A stretch of DNA of 64,000 nt, taken from contig NZ_KQ410740.1 of the NCBI RefSeq assembly GCF_001262505.1, positions 62,001 through 126,000 on the forward strand. The letters are read 5' to 3'. Origin of the DNA: Shinella sp. SUS2. Its GTDB lineage: Bacteria > Pseudomonadota > Alphaproteobacteria > Rhizobiales > Rhizobiaceae. The translations under genes and the position numbers were made by a program. Below are positions 62,701 to 64,000 of the stretch, in pieces; within the stretch, counting starts at the first letter, position 1, and every line of letters starts with the position of its first letter. The notes under the pieces were generated by a model. It saw nothing but the letters and a program-made list of their open reading frames with translations. It was not told the DNA's origin and did not search any database.

Positions 62701-64000
62701 AAACGGTGCAGAAGGCGAGCGAGATCACCCCGCTTCTCGCCTCCGGCGCGATGAGCCACGGCGCGCTGGTGGCGAACGCCCATGAGGCGGTCGCGCACGG
62801 CACCAACATGGTCGGCGGCATGTCGAATTCCGGCGAGGGCGGCGAACATATCTCGCGCTACGACACCATCCGCGCCTCGCGCATCAAGCAGTTCGCCTCC
62901 GGCCGCTTCGGCATCTGGGCCGGCTATCTCGCCGATCCCATGCTGGAGGAACTGGAGATCAAGATCGGCCAGGGCGCAAAACCCGGCGAAGGCGGCCAGT
63001 TGCCCGCCCAGAAGGTGACGGTCGAGATCGCCGCCGCCCGCGGCGGCACGCCCGGCGTCGAGCTCGTCTCCCCCCCGCCGCACCACGACACCTATTCGAT
63101 CGAGGACCTCGCCCAACTCATCCACGACTGCAAGGCGGCACGCGTGCGCGTCATCGTCAAGCTGGTCTCCTCGGAGGGCATCGGCACCATCGCCGTCGGC
63201 GTCGCCAAGGCAGGCGCCGACGTCATCAACGTTGCCGGCAATACCGGGGGCACCGGGGCAGCGGCTGTCACCAGCCTTAAATATACCAGCCGCGCCGCCG
63301 AGATCGGCATCGCCGAAGTGCACCAGGCGCTCTGCGCCAACGGCCTGCGCCTGAAGGTGCTGCTACGTTGCTCCGGCGCCCATCAGACGGCGAGCGACGT
63401 CGTCAAGTCGGCGCTGCTCGGCGGCGACAGTTTCGAGTTCGGCACGACCGCGCTGATGATGCTGAAATGCGTGATGGCGAAGAACTGCAACATCAAGTGC
63501 CCCGCCGGCCTCACCACCAATCCGGAAGTCTTCGACGGCGATCCGCGGGCGCTGGCGCAATATCTCCTCAACATCGCGCACGAGACGCGGGAAATCCTCG
63601 CCGCCCTCGGCCTCTCCTCGCTCAGGGAAGCGCGTGGGCGCAGCGATCTGCTGCACCTTCTCGATCATCCCGCAAGCGTCGGCCAGCTTGACCTTCGCGC
63701 CATGCTCGCTGTCGTAGCGGAGGTGACGATTGTCGACCCGGTCTACATGGAGAAGGATTTTGCCGTCGACGACAGCTTCATCGAGCTTGTGCGCTCCGCC
63801 CTCATCGACGGCCGGCGCATGGACGTGGAGCTTGGCGGCAACCGTCCTCTCAACAATTGCAACAAGACGGTCGGCGGCCAGCTCGCCGTCGATATCGAGC
63901 GCGTTCTCAACTATGAACTGATGGAGGACCAGGTGCGCGCCCTCCCCGCCGTCCGCCAGGACGACCGCGGCCGCCGCTTCCTCGACGCCGGCAGTGTACG
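59712..64000 (+). CDS. Glutamate synthase large-subunit-like protein (partial, continues past window)
   Basis: At least 1429 residues from TTG 59712 (AGGAGG at 59699-59704, no better ATG). The N-terminal class II glutamine amidotransferase has nucleophile Cys20 (KSSCGVGF) behind a 19-residue propeptide. The central domain and FMN synthase domain follow (KPGEGGQLPAQKV, SPPPHHDTYSIEDLAQLI, NTGGTGAAAV). The iron-sulfur cysteines are Cys1253, Cys1259 and Cys1263 (LKCVMAKNCNIKCPAG), spaced x5 and x3; canonical GltB has x5 and x4. The usual DGG-R stretch in the FMN site is replaced by CSGAHQTASDV. It is a divergent paralogue, not the main gltB. The C-terminal part and any gltD lie outside. Confidence 0.8.
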   Translation, partial: MDHREETFGLYDHAHEKSSCGVGFITRKDGKQTYDVLKKGHEALCAVPHRGGMSAEGVGDGAGVSVDISLGFFRKLTGRDDLEARRFGVGNFFLPNDPAFRLEAESIIEGALAEQGFSLLLTRDVPVDDSAIRPAAIRHQLPIRQWVFACHDEKARQAEFDVRIHKALLAIEARAYTEPQLAGLYPLSLSARTQVLKGRLNSNEVMPYFRDLVNPDHTVNTMYFHTRFSTNTDPHPSMAQPFRLMAHNGELNTDRKNRLSEAAIALAKNASIIRPKGQSDSCRLDQTLQARVLEDGLDLVTAVVSMMPPAWENDDTLSSDVVAMLEYFSLYEEKNDGPAALIFGDGDIIGARLDRLGLRPLRTVETSDYLCVMSEAGQIAFPPESVLRRGRIEAGGMLCYDHTEKRAFGTNEALEMLAARRPYRDLLAEARVNLADLPEIPAEAQGSPLRYNGDLERNQRYVAYSFNQESFKFLMDPMLATGAEKISAMGYGNAINALSDQEGGVAKYFSQRFAQVTNPPLDSIREADGMTLRVALGAKPNIGAKAARQIVVPSPILTHLDMLRIREQQETPVKRFEMLYTPDLADAGANEIALEKAIDDLCDAIAAFARADGGIAVVTDRHVARTRAALPMILVVSAVNQKLIEEGLRLRLSLVVESGQIASSHHVAAVLGFGASAVYPLGVQFRAEEKFGGEADKAFKRFAKAAEKSLMKTMGKVGLCTAESYIGGEFFEPNFLDTNDRVLKRYFPNVKTPVGGVNFQVIAAAVADWHAKALTVQREDDIPLLGLFKERAEGAGHSFGTAAVRGFVDMTEEKIGFDKPEEDDPFLRLLTLNRLDDAFGLDDAAYRNNGYEKLAPETIDSFAITPGYRAFIRQMTDERARRPAALRDVLALPADVTYLSSAEDFRKEMGRFSRKGNNSFMVRGLGCDSIGQDTFRLTLTDGELARLAALGQSLVMRFGGDILGHWLEGGALMVQAAGEALDYLSLIRTAPESIPLETVQKASEITPLLASGAMSHGALVANAHEAVAHGTNMVGGMSNSGEGGEHISRYDTIRASRIKQFASGRFGIWAGYLADPMLEELEIKIGQGAKPGEGGQLPAQKVTVEIAAARGGTPGVELVSPPPHHDTYSIEDLAQLIHDCKAARVRVIVKLVSSEGIGTIAVGVAKAGADVINVAGNTGGTGAAAVTSLKYTSRAAEIGIAEVHQALCANGLRLKVLLRCSGAHQTASDVVKSALLGGDSFEFGTTALMMLKCVMAKNCNIKCPAGLTTNPEVFDGDPRALAQYLLNIAHETREILAALGLSSLREARGRSDLLHLLDHPASVGQLDLRAMLAVVAEVTIVDPVYMEKDFAVDDSFIELVRSALIDGRRMDVELGGNRPLNNCNKTVGGQLAVDIERVLNYELMEDQVRALPAVRQDDRGRRFLDAGSV

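Noticed and set aside
61206-63323. 705-residue leftward open frame
   Set aside because: Antisense to the glutamate-synthase-like gene, with no family signal; a product of codon bias.
1-64000. Search by eye for CRISPR arrays, tRNA or rRNA genes and prophage genes
   Set aside because: No regularly spaced repeats, cloverleaf-like sequences, ribosomal RNA motifs or phage structural genes were seen.

Overview
The window is GC-rich, densely coded DNA from an alphaproteobacterium of the Rhizobiales (Rhizobium, Agrobacterium, Sinorhizobium or Shinella type). The evidence is a BioR-type biotin regulator with TTATAGATAA-like boxes, a ketose 3-epimerase of the Mesorhizobium type, MocR, SorC and DeoR regulators, and the sheer number of solute-uptake operons (seven transport systems in 64 kb). 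This is typical of a catabolic region or secondary replicon. The species cannot be named from the sequence. No rRNA, tRNA, CRISPR array or replication origin was seen.

Layout. 1-11203: a LysR gene cut by the window edge, divergent from an operon for an amidase, a Liv-type ABC transporter (binding protein, two ATPases, two permeases), a GMC alcohol oxidase, a PuuC-like aldehyde dehydrogenase and a histone-deacetylase-fold amidohydrolase. Together these look like uptake and oxidation of an amide or N-acylated amino-alcohol. 11204-13370: a GNAT acetyltransferase, then a graveyard of insertion-sequence fragments (IS481 and IS3 types). 13380-19770: a SorC regulator, a DhaK-DhaL kinase and a ribose-type ABC transporter. 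19938-20380: two decayed gene fragments. 20414-25410: LysR divergent from pirin, isochorismatase-like hydrolase, amidohydrolase and DoxX. 25615-30307: an ABC exporter, an EamA exporter with a divergent AraC regulator, and a BASS-family carrier.

30700-34720: a TRAP operon (DctP, DctM, DctQ) whose dctQ has lost its 5' end exactly where a ccdAB toxin-antitoxin pair begins, followed by a 175-bp element with inverted ends. 34729-44813: a two-armed sugar locus. The leftward arm has a class II aldolase, a D-ribulokinase-like kinase and a HAD hydrolase. The rightward arm has a DeoR regulator, a second FGGY kinase, a sugar ABC transporter and a ketose 3-epimerase. 44819-54884: a Pot-type ABC operon, an aldehyde dehydrogenase/enolase-superfamily operon, a MocR regulator and a GMC oxidoreductase. 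Two matching direct-repeat operators, each with a 22-bp period, tie the Pot and enolase operons to MocR.

55368-57676: bioR, bioY and bioB with three BioR boxes. 57794-59580: two broken genes (iron-siderophore binding protein, oligopeptidase B). 59712-end: a divergent glutamate-synthase large subunit that runs off the window and carries a shortened iron-sulfur motif.

The strongest leads are the MocR regulon with its unassigned enolase/ALDH/Pot pathway, the amide/amino-alcohol island, the ccdAB junction inside dctQ, the two-armed ketose locus and the atypical glutamate synthase.
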